Source of the DNA: G963667915 sp965197385
GTDB taxonomy: Bacteria; Acidobacteriota; Vicinamibacteria; Vicinamibacterales; UBA823
Assembly: GCA_965197385.1 (NCBI GenBank)
Contig: CBDANA010000008.1
Span: forward strand, 868,001 to 932,000
Reading direction: 5' to 3'
Length of the DNA: 64,000 nucleotides
Under the pieces are notes generated by a model that did not search any database, was not told the origin of the DNA, and saw only the letters and a list, made by a program, of their open reading frames with translations. Every line of letters starts with the position of its first letter. Within the stretch, counting starts at the first letter, position 1. The translations under genes were made by a program, and so were the position numbers. Of the stretch, positions 33,322 through 42,589 are shown in pieces.

Positions 33322-34359
33322 TCAGAGAATCAGCATCGCGTCGCCATAACTGTAGAACCGGTATCCGCGCCGGATCGCCTCGGCGTAGGCCGCCAGCACG
33401 CGCTCTCGACCGGCAAACGCGCAAACCAGCACCAGCAGCGACGACCGGGGCAGATGAAAATTCGTGAGCAAGCCTCCGACGACGGCGAACCGGTGTCCGG
33501 GACGGATGAACAGCTCGGCGACGGCCTCGCCAGCCACGACCTGGCCCTGCCTCCAGGCGCTCTCCAGCGCCCGCGTGGTCGTCGTCCCGACCGCGACGAT
33601 TCGCCGGCCGGTATCGACCGCGGCGTTGAGCGCCGACGCGGCCCGCTCCGAAATCATGTACCGCTCCGGATCGACCGCGTGCGCCTCCACCCGCTCGGTT
33701 CGCACCGGCTTGAGCGTACCGTACCCGACGTGCAGCGTCACGTCCACGCGGTCGACGCCGCGCGCCCCCACGGCCCGTAGCAGGCCAGCGGTCAAGTGCA
33801 AGCCGGCGGTCGGCGCGGCCACCGACCCACGCGCGCGCGCGTAGACGGTCTGATAGCGCTCGCGATCGGCCTCGGAGTCCGGCCGCCGGATGTAGGGTGG
33901 CAATGGCACGTGACCCACCACGTCGATCGCGTCGTCGAGGCTCCCGCCGCCAGTCGTCAAGCGAACGACACGCCGGCCGAAGAACCGGCGCTCGAGAATC
34001 TGCCCGTCGATGGCCCGCCCGCGCCGCTCGAACCGCACGCACTCGCCGACGCGCAGCTTTTGCCCCGGGTGCACGAGGGCACTCCACCGCGCCTCGTCGA
34101 GGCGCTCCAGGAGCAAGCACTCGACGGCGCCGCCGCTCGGCACGCGCCGACCCCGGAGCCGCGCCGGAAACACCCGGGTGTCGTTGAGCGCCAGCACGTC
34201 ACCCCGCTGCAGCCACTCGGGGAGCGCCGCGACGGTCGTATGCGTCGCGCCCCCGCCGACGCGGTCCAGCACGAGCAATCTGGCCGCATCCCGCCGAGCC
34301 GCCGGCGTCTGCGCGATCAGATCAGCCGGCAGCGCAAAATCGAAATCGGTAACGTTCAT
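33322..34359 (-). CDS. queA: S-adenosylmethionine:tRNA ribosyltransferase-isomerase
   Basis: Transfers ribose from SAM to preQ1 in tRNA, making epoxyqueuosine. 345 residues from ATG 34357-34359: FDFALPADLIAQTPAARRDAAR (20 residues quoted: FDFALPADLIAQTPAARRDA), LNDTRVFPARL, YQTVYA, GSVAAPTAGLHLT, HVGYGTFKPV-like HVGYGTLKPV and NFHLPRSSLL. Complements queE and queC at 14-16 kb. Lies between fabH and the deoxyhypusine-synthase-like gene. Confidence 0.95.
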   Translation of the reverse strand: MNVTDFDFALPADLIAQTPAARRDAARLLVLDRVGGGATHTTVAALPEWLQRGDVLALNDTRVFPARLRGRRVPSGGAVECLLLERLDEARWSALVHPGQKLRVGECVRFERRGRAIDGQILERRFFGRRVVRLTTGGGSLDDAIDVVGHVPLPPYIRRPDSEADRERYQTVYARARGSVAAPTAGLHLTAGLLRAVGARGVDRVDVTLHVGYGTLKPVRTERVEAHAVDPERYMISERAASALNAAVDTGRRIVAVGTTTTRALESAWRQGQVVAGEAVAELFIRPGHRFAVVGGLLTNFHLPRSSLLVLVCAFAGRERVLAAYAEAIRRGYRFYSYGDAMLIL

Positions 34360-34382
34360 GACCACGCCGCGGCACCAGCAAG

Positions 34383-34401
34383 AAAGGGGTCTGACCCCTT
34401 T
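34383..34401. terminator. Bidirectional terminator-like hairpin AAAGGGGTC-T-GACCCCTTT
   Basis: A perfect 9-bp stem with a one-base centre and T tracts on both strands, between fabH and queA. It could end fabH transcription and leave queA with its own promoter. Sequences of this form are also dispersed in many genomes, so a mobile origin is possible. Confidence 0.5.
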
Positions 34402-34416
34402 TTGGTTAGCAGCCCG

Positions 34417-35397
34417 TCAGAACCCCCACCGCAGCAGGACGGAGCCGACGGTGTAGCCTGCACCGACCGACGTCAGCAGGACGAGATCGCCTTTCTTGAG
34501 TCGCCCGTCGGCGACGGCATCACCGAGCGCCAGCGGAATCGTGGCCCCGGTCGTGTTGCCGTAGTGATCGATGTTGACCACGACTTTCCGCTCATCCAGC
34601 CCGAGCCGGTTGGCCGCCGACATGACGATGCGCCGGTTCGCCTGATGACTCACGAACAGATCCAACTGGCTGGCGTCGATGCCGTTTCGCTCGAGAATCC
34701 GCCTGGAGATCTCTTCCGTCTTGCGGACCGCAAACTTGAAGACGGCTTGCCCGTTCTGCCGCACGTAGTGCAAACGCTGGTCGACCGTCTCGTGCGATGC
34801 CGGCTTCAGCGAGCCGCCGGCCGGGAGGCACAGCGCAGCGCCACCGCTGCCATCGATCTCGTGCAGGTAATCGATGATCGCCGGTCCCTCCTCGTCGGCC
34901 GGGGAGACCACGACCGCGCCGGCGCCGTCGCCGAACACCACGCAGGTCGCGCGGTCCTGGTAATCGAGGATGCTCGTCATCACGTCGGCGCCGATGACCA
35001 GCGCGTGACGCTGCCCGCCGGTGGAGACCAGCATGGCCGCCGTCGTCAGCGCGTAGGTGAATCCTGAACAGGCGGCGCCCAGATCGAATCCCCAGGCATG
35101 CGGCGCCCCGATCTTGTGCTGAATCAGACAGGCGGTGCTGGGAAACATCATGTCGGGCGTCGTCGTGCCGACCACGATCAGGTCGATGTCGTCCGGCGTG
35201 AGGCCGGCCTGCGCGATCGCCTGCGTCGCCGCCGGCACGGCCAGATCGGACGTCCCCACGCCCGGATCGACGACATGCCGCTCGCGGATGCCGGTGCGCT
35301 GGCGAATCCACGCGTCCGAGGTCTTGACGAGCTTCTCCAGTTCGGCGTTCGTCACCACCCGCGGGGGCACGTGCGTCGCCAGCGCCGCAATCTTCAC
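34417..35397 (-). CDS. fabH: 3-oxoacyl-ACP synthase III
   Basis: Starts fatty acid synthesis by condensing acetyl-CoA with malonyl-ACP. Cys110 in GAACSGFTYAL, His in SHQANRRI and Asn in GNTTGATIP form the catalytic triad. I start at GTG 35397 (326 residues), which begins the fold (VKIAALATHVPPRVV); a longer GTG start at 35451 would overlap ruvB by 7 bases. It sits 47 bases after ruvB. Confidence 0.92.
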   Translation of the reverse strand: MKIAALATHVPPRVVTNAELEKLVKTSDAWIRQRTGIRERHVVDPGVGTSDLAVPAATQAIAQAGLTPDDIDLIVVGTTTPDMMFPSTACLIQHKIGAPHAWGFDLGAACSGFTYALTTAAMLVSTGGQRHALVIGADVMTSILDYQDRATCVVFGDGAGAVVVSPADEEGPAIIDYLHEIDGSGGAALCLPAGGSLKPASHETVDQRLHYVRQNGQAVFKFAVRKTEEISRRILERNGIDASQLDLFVSHQANRRIVMSAANRLGLDERKVVVNIDHYGNTTGATIPLALGDAVADGRLKKGDLVLLTSVGAGYTVGSVLLRWGF

Positions 35398-35444
35398 CGG
35401 CCGTATGAAGCGCCGTCCCGCCGGTGGTTCGGTCCCGTCGCCCG

Positions 35445-36464
35445 CTACCACAGTTTAGAATCCTTCCTCGGTGTCTCCAGCCCGAAATACTCGTACGCCC
35501 GCGGCGTGGCCATGCGTCCCCTAGGCGTCCGATCCAGAAAGCCTGTTTGAATGAGAAACGGTTCGTAAATGTCCTCGATCGCGTCCTTCTCTTCGGCAAT
35601 GGCCGCGGACAGGCTGTTGAGACCGACCGGGCCACCGCCGAACTTTTCGATGATCGCTTTCAGCAGGCGCCGGTCGGCGTCGTCGAATCCGTGATCATCG
35701 ACCTCCAGCAGCTTCAGCGCGTCCTGTGCGACCGGCCAGGAAATTGTCCCGTCGGCACGCACCTCGGCGAAGTCGCGGACCCGCCGGAGGAGTCGATTCG
35801 CCACGCGGGGGGTCCCGCGGGACCGCCGGGCGAGCTGCTCGGCCGCGTCGCCGTGAATCGGCACGCCGAGGATGCCAGCCGACCGGCGGATGATCTCGAG
35901 CAGATCGACCTCGGCGTAGAAATCCAGCCGGTGCACGATGCCGAAGCGCGCCCGGAGCGGCGCGGTCAGCAAGCCCACGCGGGTCGTGGCGCCGATGAGC
36001 GTGAACTTCTGTACCGGCACCTTGACCGATCGCGCGCTCGGGCCCTGCCCAATCACGATGTCGAGCTCGTAGTCCTCCATCGCGGGATACAGAATCTCCT
36101 CGATGGCCGGATTCATGCGGTGAATCTCGTCGATGAACAGGACCTCCCGCTCCTGGAGGTTGGTCAGGATGGCCGCGAGGTCGCCCGCCTTCTCCAACAC
36201 GGGGCCGGCCGTGGCCCGCACCGGCACACCCATCTCGTTGCCAATGACGTAGGCCAGGGTCGTCTTGCCCAGGCCGGGCGGTCCGTAGAGCAGCACGTGA
36301 TCGACCGCCTCGTGTCGCTGCCGCGCCGCCTCAATCGACACCTTCAGATTTTCCCGCAGCCGATCCTGGCCGATGTAGTCATTGAGCGTCTTCGGCCGGA
36401 GACCTGCCTCGTACTGCGCATCCTCATCAGCGCGCACCGAACTCACGACTCTCGGATCGGTCAT
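35445..36464 (-). CDS. ruvB: Holliday junction ATP-dependent helicase RuvB
   Basis: 339 residues from ATG 36462-36464. AAA+ motor of branch migration with RuvA and RuvC. Walker A GPPGLGKTTLA, Walker B FIDEIHR, sensor TLIGATTR, and C-terminal winged helix with FLIQTGFLDRTPRGR. Upstream in-frame sequence is Arg-rich junk. Gap of 47 bases to ruvA, same direction, forming ruvC-ruvA-ruvB after yebC. Confidence 0.95.
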   Translation of the reverse strand: MTDPRVVSSVRADEDAQYEAGLRPKTLNDYIGQDRLRENLKVSIEAARQRHEAVDHVLLYGPPGLGKTTLAYVIGNEMGVPVRATAGPVLEKAGDLAAILTNLQEREVLFIDEIHRMNPAIEEILYPAMEDYELDIVIGQGPSARSVKVPVQKFTLIGATTRVGLLTAPLRARFGIVHRLDFYAEVDLLEIIRRSAGILGVPIHGDAAEQLARRSRGTPRVANRLLRRVRDFAEVRADGTISWPVAQDALKLLEVDDHGFDDADRRLLKAIIEKFGGGPVGLNSLSAAIAEEKDAIEDIYEPFLIQTGFLDRTPRGRMATPRAYEYFGLETPRKDSKLW

Positions 36465-36511
36465 GACTCTGGGATCAACGCTCACGTCAAGGGCGTTCGC
36501 GCGCGACGCGC

Positions 36512-37111
36512 TCAGCGGGCGAGCTCGCGAAGCGCCCGCCGGAGCACATGCTCGAGCGCGCGATCGTCCGACGCCTTCAGCGCCCCGTCGATCGCCTTCT
36601 CGGCGAGCGGCCGATGATAGCCCAAGTTCAGCAGCGCGGACAGGACGTCGCCGCACAGGTCGTCCGGCGGCGCCGATCCGGTCGTCGTGGGCGCGTCATC
36701 GCCGCTGACAGCCGGCAACCGGTCCTTGAGCTCGACGACCATGCGTTCCGCCGTCTTCTTCCCGACGCCCGGAATACCGGTGAGCCGGGCCACGTCACCC
36801 TGCCGCACGGCGCGCACCAGCTCCGGCGGCTCGATGCCGGACAGTGCCGTCAGCGCCAGGCGCGGCCCGATGCCGCTGACGGCGATGAGGTGCTCGAACA
36901 GCTGCAGCTCGAGCGCCGACGCGAAGCCGAAGAGCGCCAGGGCGTCCTCGCGCACATGCGTGTGGATCCGCAGCGCCACCTCTGCGCCAGGGTCCCCGAG
37001 CTCGTAGAAGGTGGACAGCGGCACGCGTACGTCATAGCCCACCCCGTTGACGTCAATCACGATCCGGCTCGGGTGCTTCTCGGCCAGCCGGCCCGTGAGC
37101 GTGGCGATCAC
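36512..37111 (-). CDS. ruvA: Holliday junction branch migration protein RuvA
   Basis: 199 residues. OB-fold N-terminus (MIATLTGRL, VNGVGYDV), two helix-hairpin-helix motifs (VSGIGPRLALTALS, IPGVGKKTAERMV), a hinge rich in Asp/Thr/Pro and the RuvB-binding C-terminal domain (LLNLGYHRPLAEKAI). The start overlaps the end of ruvC by 4 bases. Confidence 0.95.
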   Translation of the reverse strand: MIATLTGRLAEKHPSRIVIDVNGVGYDVRVPLSTFYELGDPGAEVALRIHTHVREDALALFGFASALELQLFEHLIAVSGIGPRLALTALSGIEPPELVRAVRQGDVARLTGIPGVGKKTAERMVVELKDRLPAVSGDDAPTTTGSAPPDDLCGDVLSALLNLGYHRPLAEKAIDGALKASDDRALEHVLRRALRELAR

Positions 37112-37674
37112 GAGGGTCTCCGCGTCGCGAGCGTCTCCGGCTTGACCTGCCGCCAGCTGCGCGGCCGCCGGGGTCCGGGCGGCGGACCGTCGGGGAGTCC
37201 CGCCGGCGCCAAGCTATGGGCGTGGCACAAGGCGACGGCCAGCGCGTCGGCGACGTCATGCGGGCTCGGCACGGCGTCGAGTCCGAGCAGCAGCTTAATC
37301 ATCTGCTGGACCTGATGTTTCTCGGCGCGGCCGTAGCCGACAACCGCCCGCTTGATCTCGGTGGGCGTGTACTCGACGATGGGAAGGCCGGCCTGGCTCG
37401 CGGCCAGAATCACGACGCCGCGCGCGTGGCCCAGCTTCAAGGCGCTGCGCACGTTGCGCGCGCTGAACAGGCTCTCCACCGCGACACACTCGGGCCGGCA
37501 GGTGGACAGCAACTTTGTCAATTCGGCGTGAATGACCTTGAGCTTCTCGGGAAACGAGACACGGGCGGGCGTGGCGATGGCGCCGCACACGATGAGACCA
37601 TGACGGCTGCCGTCGTGGTCGATGCAGCCATAGCCGGTGCGATGGGAGCCGGGATCGATTCCGAAGATCCTCAC
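37108..37674 (-). CDS. ruvC: Crossover junction endodeoxyribonuclease RuvC
   Basis: 188 residues from GTG 37672-37674 (GTGA overlap with the yebC stop). RNase-H fold resolvase with acidic catalytic residues in GIDPGSHRTGYG, VAVESLF and SPHDVADALAVALCHAH. The C-terminal 25 residues are Pro/Arg-rich and probably disordered. Confidence 0.95.
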   Translation of the reverse strand: MRIFGIDPGSHRTGYGCIDHDGSRHGLIVCGAIATPARVSFPEKLKVIHAELTKLLSTCRPECVAVESLFSARNVRSALKLGHARGVVILAASQAGLPIVEYTPTEIKRAVVGYGRAEKHQVQQMIKLLLGLDAVPSPHDVADALAVALCHAHSLAPAGLPDGPPPGPRRPRSWRQVKPETLATRRPS

Positions 37675-38420
37675 GCCAGCGAGGCCTCGATCTCCTTCTC
37701 CTCGACGGTGAAGTTCGACCACACGTGCCGGACGTCGTCGCTGTCCTCGAGCGCGTCCAGCAGCTTCAGCAGCTGCTGCGCGACCTTGCCTGCCAGCTTG
37801 ACGTAGTTCTGGGGCAGCATCGCAATTTCGGCCGTGATCGGCTCGACGCCGAGCTGCTTCACCGCCTCGAGCACCGTGGGAAACGCCTCGGGCGGGCTGA
37901 CGACTTCCCAGTTTCCCTCGTCGTCGCGCAGATCGTCGGCCCCGGCGTCGATTGCCGCCATCATCAACGCCTCTTCCTCGGCGGCCGACTTGGCGACGAG
38001 GATGCACCCCTGCTTCGTGAACATCCACGCCACGCTGTTCGACTCACCCAGGTGGCCGCCGTGCTTCGACAGCAGGTGTCGAATTTCGCTGACGGTGCGT
38101 TTCTTGTTGTCGGTGAGCACCTCGACCATCAGCGCCGCACCGCCGGGCCCGTAGCCCTCGTAGGTCACCTCTTCATAGGAGACCCCCGGCTCTTCACCGG
38201 TGCCGCGCCGAATGGCGCGCTTGATGTTGTCGGCCGGCATGTTGACCGACTTGGCTTCGGCGATGACGGTGCGGAGCCGCGGATTGCTCTCGGGATCGCC
38301 GCCGCCGGCGCGGGCCGCCACGGTCAACTCCTTGATGATCTTGGTGAAGATCTTGCCGCGTTTCGCGTCGGCGGCGCCCTTCTTGTGCTTGATTGAATGC
38401 CACTTGGAATGGCCAGACAT
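37671..38420 (-). CDS. yebC: YebC/PmpR-family protein
   Basis: 249 residues with the family opening MSGHSKWHSIKHKKGAADAK and internal YEGYGPGGAALMVEVLTDN, SVAWMF and PQNYVKL. The family comprises DNA-binding regulators and, from recent work, translation factors relieving ribosome stalling; which role applies here cannot be read. It leads the ruv operon, the usual arrangement. It could matter for the 24-proline protein at 6.4-6.9 kb, though this is speculation. Confidence 0.92.
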   Translation of the reverse strand: MSGHSKWHSIKHKKGAADAKRGKIFTKIIKELTVAARAGGGDPESNPRLRTVIAEAKSVNMPADNIKRAIRRGTGEEPGVSYEEVTYEGYGPGGAALMVEVLTDNKKRTVSEIRHLLSKHGGHLGESNSVAWMFTKQGCILVAKSAAEEEALMMAAIDAGADDLRDDEGNWEVVSPPEAFPTVLEAVKQLGVEPITAEIAMLPQNYVKLAGKVAQQLLKLLDALEDSDDVRHVWSNFTVEEKEIEASLA

Positions 38421-38550
38421 GGCAGGCGTCCTCTGAAGTTCGGGGCAGAAAAATCAGGCAAAGTCTAGCATAACGGGGCTGCTAGTGGGCCATCCGTCGA
38501 ATGGCCGCATCGCGGGACTGCCCCTCGTCTCACGGTCGGGGGCCACGGCT

Positions 38551-39411
38551 TTACTTGATCCCTGTCGAGGTGGCAAGTCCCGCGCTCCCTACCTGCCGCT
38601 TCGTGGCCAGGACTAGCCAGACCGCCGCGCGCGGCTCCCACGGCCCGCCGCGGTAATCACCCAGGACCGCGTCGACCACGAAGCCGGCGCGATCGAGGCG
38701 GCGGGTCATCTGCGGCACGGACATCGTCCGGAAGGTCAGCGAGAACCGGCGTTCGGCGCGCGTCGCACCGCGACGCTCGACGTAGCGTTGATCGAAGATC
38801 GTCAGGCTTCGCGCCGGATCCTGACGCACCGATTCGATCAGCGTCAGATGCGAGCCCTTCGGGCTGCGGCGGCCCTTCAGGCTGACCCGGTTCTCGTACT
38901 CGGCCCAGGCCGCAAGATCGGGTACGAGATCGATGCCAAATGTGCCGCCGGTCGCCAGCGCCGCGCTGACCGATCGGAGCGTGGCGGTGAGATCGCGGTC
39001 GCGCAGCAGCGACTGCAGAATGCCGTACGGCGCGATCGCGAGCTGAAACGGCCGGGCGATCAGAAACGGCAACGCCCGAATGTCACCACGAACGAGCCTG
39101 ACCCGCGACCCGTAGCGCGAGCGACGCAGCCGGCGTCTGGCCCGCGCGAGCATCTCGGCGGACCGATCAATCCCGACGAGCAGGTCGGTCGTCCTGGCGA
39201 CCGGCAGCGAGACACGGCCGGTCCCACAGCCCAACTCCAGGACGGGACCACCGACACTCGTGGCGAGGCGTTGCCAGAACCCCACGTCGCGGCGCTGGAC
39301 CGTCTGCGCATTCTCCCAATCGTAGAAGGGGGCGTAGTCATCCCAGCCGTGCCATCCCTCCTGGGAGGGCGACGCGGCGACTCGCCGTCGTCTGCTCGAT
39401 GAAGCGCTCAC
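38551..39411 (-). CDS. SAM-dependent methyltransferase, class I
   Basis: 286 residues. The SAM site is VLELGCGTGRVSLPVA, followed by GIDRSAEML, and RGDIRALPF; YDWENAQTV lies ahead. The C-terminal region carries the fold seen in small-molecule methyltransferases. The target is not known. It stands alone 40 bases upstream of a membrane protein, separated by 130 bases from yebC; that short gap includes a TAGCAGCCCC-like end in inverse orientation at about 38471-38480. Confidence 0.75.
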   Translation of the reverse strand: MSASSSRRRRVAASPSQEGWHGWDDYAPFYDWENAQTVQRRDVGFWQRLATSVGGPVLELGCGTGRVSLPVARTTDLLVGIDRSAEMLARARRRLRRSRYGSRVRLVRGDIRALPFLIARPFQLAIAPYGILQSLLRDRDLTATLRSVSAALATGGTFGIDLVPDLAAWAEYENRVSLKGRRSPKGSHLTLIESVRQDPARSLTIFDQRYVERRGATRAERRFSLTFRTMSVPQMTRRLDRAGFVVDAVLGDYRGGPWEPRAAVWLVLATKRQVGSAGLATSTGIK

Positions 39412-39465
39412 GTGCGGCGGATTCTTCCCGCGGCCAATCCTCGCGTCGTGTCGGCGCGCGTGAGG

Positions 39466-40230
39466 TCAGTCGGCGATCGCCCACGTGCCGGGAACGATCG
39501 GACGGGTACGGGGCAGTCGTCCCAACCGGGCCAGGTTGCCGACGACGACCAAAATGCCGACGAAGACCGCCAGTTTGAGCAGGTCGGGACCGAAGCCTCT
39601 CGGCAGCGCCGTCCACATCAGCCAGAGCACCGGCTGGGCGATGCAGACCGCCCAGACCGACCCATAGAAATAGCGTCGCTCGTGCCCTTCACCCTGCGTC
39701 GAGGCCTTGACACGTGGAAGTTGCCCGGTCGCCCCGAGTAGCCAGATGACCACCGCCAGCGGATAGTACCCAAGGTCGTAAATCTGGCGCAGGTGCCACT
39801 GCCCCGTCACAAGCGCGACCAGCAACCCAGTGAAGTTCAGCAGCGCGAAGGTCAGGACGGCGCTCCAGGCGAATGTGTAACAGACCCGGCGATACAGTGG
39901 ATTGGGCCGATCCTCGGTGAAGCGCAGGATGTAGGGTTTGGGCTCGACGCCGGGCAACCGCCCTCGCAACCCGGCGATGCCGGTCCCGAGCAGCACGAGG
40001 CCCAGCCAGGTGGATATCCGCGGGTCGAAGCCGCGCTCGAACAGGTCGAACGTCACCGGGCCCGGCGTGATGAAGAACACCCAGATCCAGATAGGCCAGT
40101 GCAACACGCGGTAATACCCCTTGTTTCGCGCCCTGAATTTTCGATGTTCCGCCAGCTCCACCAGAATGTCATGGCCGAGGGCCGCTGGCGGGGCCGGCGG
40201 GCGGACAGCGGTTATTGATTCATCACTCAT
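39466..40230 (-). CDS. Polytopic membrane protein, function unknown
   Basis: 254 residues from ATG 40228-40230 (an ATG at 40239 is equally possible). About six hydrophobic segments follow a 35-residue cytoplasmic N-terminus: WPIWIWVFFITPGPVTFDLF, GLVLLGTGIAGLRG, WSAVLTFALLNFTGLLVALV, YYPLAVVIWLLGATG, IAQPVLWLMWTALP and LKLAVFVGILVVVGNLARL. No family recognised. It marks the end of the conserved leftward block; the next 22 kb is accessory. Confidence 0.6.
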   Translation of the reverse strand: MSDESITAVRPPAPPAALGHDILVELAEHRKFRARNKGYYRVLHWPIWIWVFFITPGPVTFDLFERGFDPRISTWLGLVLLGTGIAGLRGRLPGVEPKPYILRFTEDRPNPLYRRVCYTFAWSAVLTFALLNFTGLLVALVTGQWHLRQIYDLGYYPLAVVIWLLGATGQLPRVKASTQGEGHERRYFYGSVWAVCIAQPVLWLMWTALPRGFGPDLLKLAVFVGILVVVGNLARLGRLPRTRPIVPGTWAIAD

Positions 40231-40471
40231 GTCAATCATGTCGATGTCGTCGCCAGGTGTGGGGCAAGGGCCGGCGTTTTGGCTGTCCGAAAAGAGAACA
40301 GTGATTCCAGAATCGTATTCAACAGGTGACCGGAACCAGACGCCTGAGGGGCCGCGTGCCCCCCGCTTTGGGGCAGTCAAAAGGGGCGGGTATAGTGCGT
40401 TCAGCACAGCACTTGCGCATTCTTACACAAGGATACTCTACGTGTATATGAGAAGAGGCCTATTTTTCAGT

Positions 40472-40810
40472 GGTTCCTAGGCAGCGGACTCGCCCGGCGG
40501 GTGATTCAGCGTCCCGAGCTGGCGAGCGCTGCGGAATTGCGCCGCGAAGGATCGCAAGCGCCGAGCCTGATTGCCGCGGTCAGGTCGATTGGGACGTGAC
40601 TCACCGATTTTCCGCTTTTCGGCAAGGATGTGCCGGTCGAGCCTTCGGCGCCGGATGAAACCGATCTGGAAAGTGTGCTCACGAACAACTTCGTGTCGCG
40701 CGTCGAGGTTGTGCCGGTACGAAATACGCAGCTGGTGGACGTCAGCTTCGTCGCGGCGGATCCAGAACTGGCCGCCACGGCGGTGAATGCGCTGGCGGAA
40801 GAGTACGTCC
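40472..40810 (+). pseudogene. Wzz/GumC polysaccharide chain-length protein remnant
   Basis: A rightward frame reads GSGLARRVIQRPELASAAEL, meets TGA at 40597-40599 after RSIGT, and continues in the same frame as LTDFPLFGKDVPVEPSAPDE and VRNTQLVDVSFVAADPELAA, ending at an IS end (40811). The latter half is the usual region of Wzz/GumC chain-length determinants just before the coiled coil. Both ends are lost. Thus an exopolysaccharide locus once lay here. Confidence 0.7.
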
Positions 40811-41136
40811 TGAATCGTACCGGGTTTCTCGGAGACCGAATTCGTTGAATCAGGCCACCTCAGCCTGCTCATAGTACTGCGCCTCGAACTCTGCTGGTGG
40901 AATGTCCCCGAGCGGCCCCAACAGTCGTCGTGTGTTGAACCAGTCCACCCACGTCAAGGTGGCGAACTCCACGGCCTCGAGGGTGCGCCACGGGCCCTTC
41001 CGTCGAATCACCTCCGTCTTGTACAAGCCGATCACCGATTCGGCGAGGGCATTGTCATAGGCATCGCCTTGGCTGCCGACCGACGGCGCGATGCCGGCGT
41101 CCACGAGGCGATCCGTGTACCGCATCGAGAGATATT

Positions 41137-42589
41137 GGCCGGTTTCAAGGGGTCGTCGCAACACGTCCTCACTGGTGTGAGAGTAGCAGTTCGTTGAAGG
41201 CTTCGGATGGCGTTCTCCAACCGAGAGTCTTCCGCGGTCGGCGGTTGAGTGTGGCCGCGACAGCAGCAATGTCGCTCGCACGATGCCTATGGAGGTCAGT
41301 CCCTTTGGGGAAGTACTGGCGCAGCAGGCCGTTGGTGTTCTCGTTCGTGCCGCGCTGCCACGGACTGCGGGGGTCGCAGAAGAAGACGTGCAGCCCAGTG
41401 TCGATACGCAGTTGGGCGTGCTGTGCCATCTCCGCGCCTTGGTCCCAGGTCAGTGACCGACGTAGCTGATCAGGAAGCGTCGCGAGCGTCGACGTGATCG
41501 CATCGCGGACGGCTTCGGCGCCATGCCCCGCAAGAGCCGGACCGTTCTTGACCCTGAGTCGGCCACGGTCGGCCATGCGAGGCAGGTGGAGCAGCATCGT
41601 GAATCGGGTGGTGCGTTCGACCAATGTGCCGATCGCGGAACTGCCAAGTCCGATGATCAGGTCGCCTTCCCAGTGTCCAGGAACCGCTCGGTCCTTGGCC
41701 TCGGCGGGCCGCTCGCTGATCATGATGTCGGAGCCCACAAACTCCTTGCCGCGACCACGGCGGCGAGCCCTCGGCACGCGTAGCGCCCGCCCGGTGCGCA
41801 AGCACGCCGTCAGCTCGCGGCGCAGTGCCCCCCGCCCCTGGATGTACAGCGCTTGGTAAATCGCCTCGTGCGAGACCCTCATCGATTCATCGTCTGGATA
41901 CTCGGTCCGGAGCCGATGGGCGATCTGCTGCGGGCTCCACGATGTCGCCCAATGTCGGTCCTGGCGGCGGCCATGACGTCGACCACTCCAGGAGCCCACG
42001 TTTGGGCCAGGCGCGGGCGTCCCATCCTCAGCCATCACCGTGCCGGCGAGGTGGTCCTGCACGTAGCTCCTGAGCCGATCGTTCGCGGCCAGCTTGGCTA
42101 TCTTCGGGCGCTTGGCACGTCGGTCGCTGTGCCACTGCGCAGTCGACGCCCGATACGCCAGACCGCCGCTCCGAGTCGCCGCGTTGCGACGCAGCTCACG
42201 TGAGACAGTCGACGGGGCTCTCCGGAGCCGACGGGCAATGTCGCGCACCCCGGCGCCCTGAGCTCTCAGGATCGCGATCTCTTCCCGCTCCGCGAAGGAC
42301 AGGGAGCGAGCTGATCGGGGCGCCAAGCTGATCGGCGGCATACCACCGCCCTCACGGAACCAACGACCACCCACGGGCGGCGACACGCCGCAGGACACTG
42401 CGGCATCCTCACTCGACAGCCCCCGGGTGATCGCCTTCCAGAACCGTTGCTGCTCCGCACGCCCCGCTACCGGCGGCCGGCCAGGCGAACGCATCGCAGG
42501 TCGACCCGCCCGGTCTGACCTTCTCCGTCTCCGTTCCTGCATCGCAGCACCTCATCATCGAGGTGTTGCGACGACCAGTTGAATTCACC
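41137..42589 (-). mobile_element. IS30-family insertion sequence, copy 1
   Basis: 1453 bp with imperfect inverted ends of about 27 bp (GGTGAATTCAACTGGTCGTC and GGCCGGTTTCAAGGGGTCGT, quoted from each end). The 2-bp target duplication (TT on this strand) is at 41135-41136 and 42590-42591. One transposase gene. It differs from copy 2 by one extra G near the left end, so both moved recently. Confidence 0.9.
41169..42542 (-). CDS. IS30-family transposase, copy 1
   Basis: 457 residues. N-terminal helix-turn-helix regions (SFAEREEIAILRAQGAGVRD, APSTVSRELRRN) and a DDE catalytic domain with GHWEGDLIIG, a central Asp in LTWDQGAEMAQH and Glu in RGTNENTNGLLRQYFP. The protein is the same as that of copy 2 at 54483-55856. 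Full-length and probably functional. Confidence 0.95.
   Translation of the reverse strand: MQERRRRRSDRAGRPAMRSPGRPPVAGRAEQQRFWKAITRGLSSEDAAVSCGVSPPVGGRWFREGGGMPPISLAPRSARSLSFAEREEIAILRAQGAGVRDIARRLRRAPSTVSRELRRNAATRSGGLAYRASTAQWHSDRRAKRPKIAKLAANDRLRSYVQDHLAGTVMAEDGTPAPGPNVGSWSGRRHGRRQDRHWATSWSPQQIAHRLRTEYPDDESMRVSHEAIYQALYIQGRGALRRELTACLRTGRALRVPRARRRGRGKEFVGSDIMISERPAEAKDRAVPGHWEGDLIIGLGSSAIGTLVERTTRFTMLLHLPRMADRGRLRVKNGPALAGHGAEAVRDAITSTLATLPDQLRRSLTWDQGAEMAQHAQLRIDTGLHVFFCDPRSPWQRGTNENTNGLLRQYFPKGTDLHRHRASDIAAVAATLNRRPRKTLGWRTPSEAFNELLLSHQ

Noticed and set aside
16649..40599. UGA read as Trp (code change) to explain in-frame TGA in the DUF72 and Wzz genes
   Set aside because: TGA is the normal stop of many intact genes here, often in 4-base overlaps with the next start (for example yebC/ruvC and tilS/ftsH), and the PilZ case uses TAG. 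Simple mutation or error fits better.
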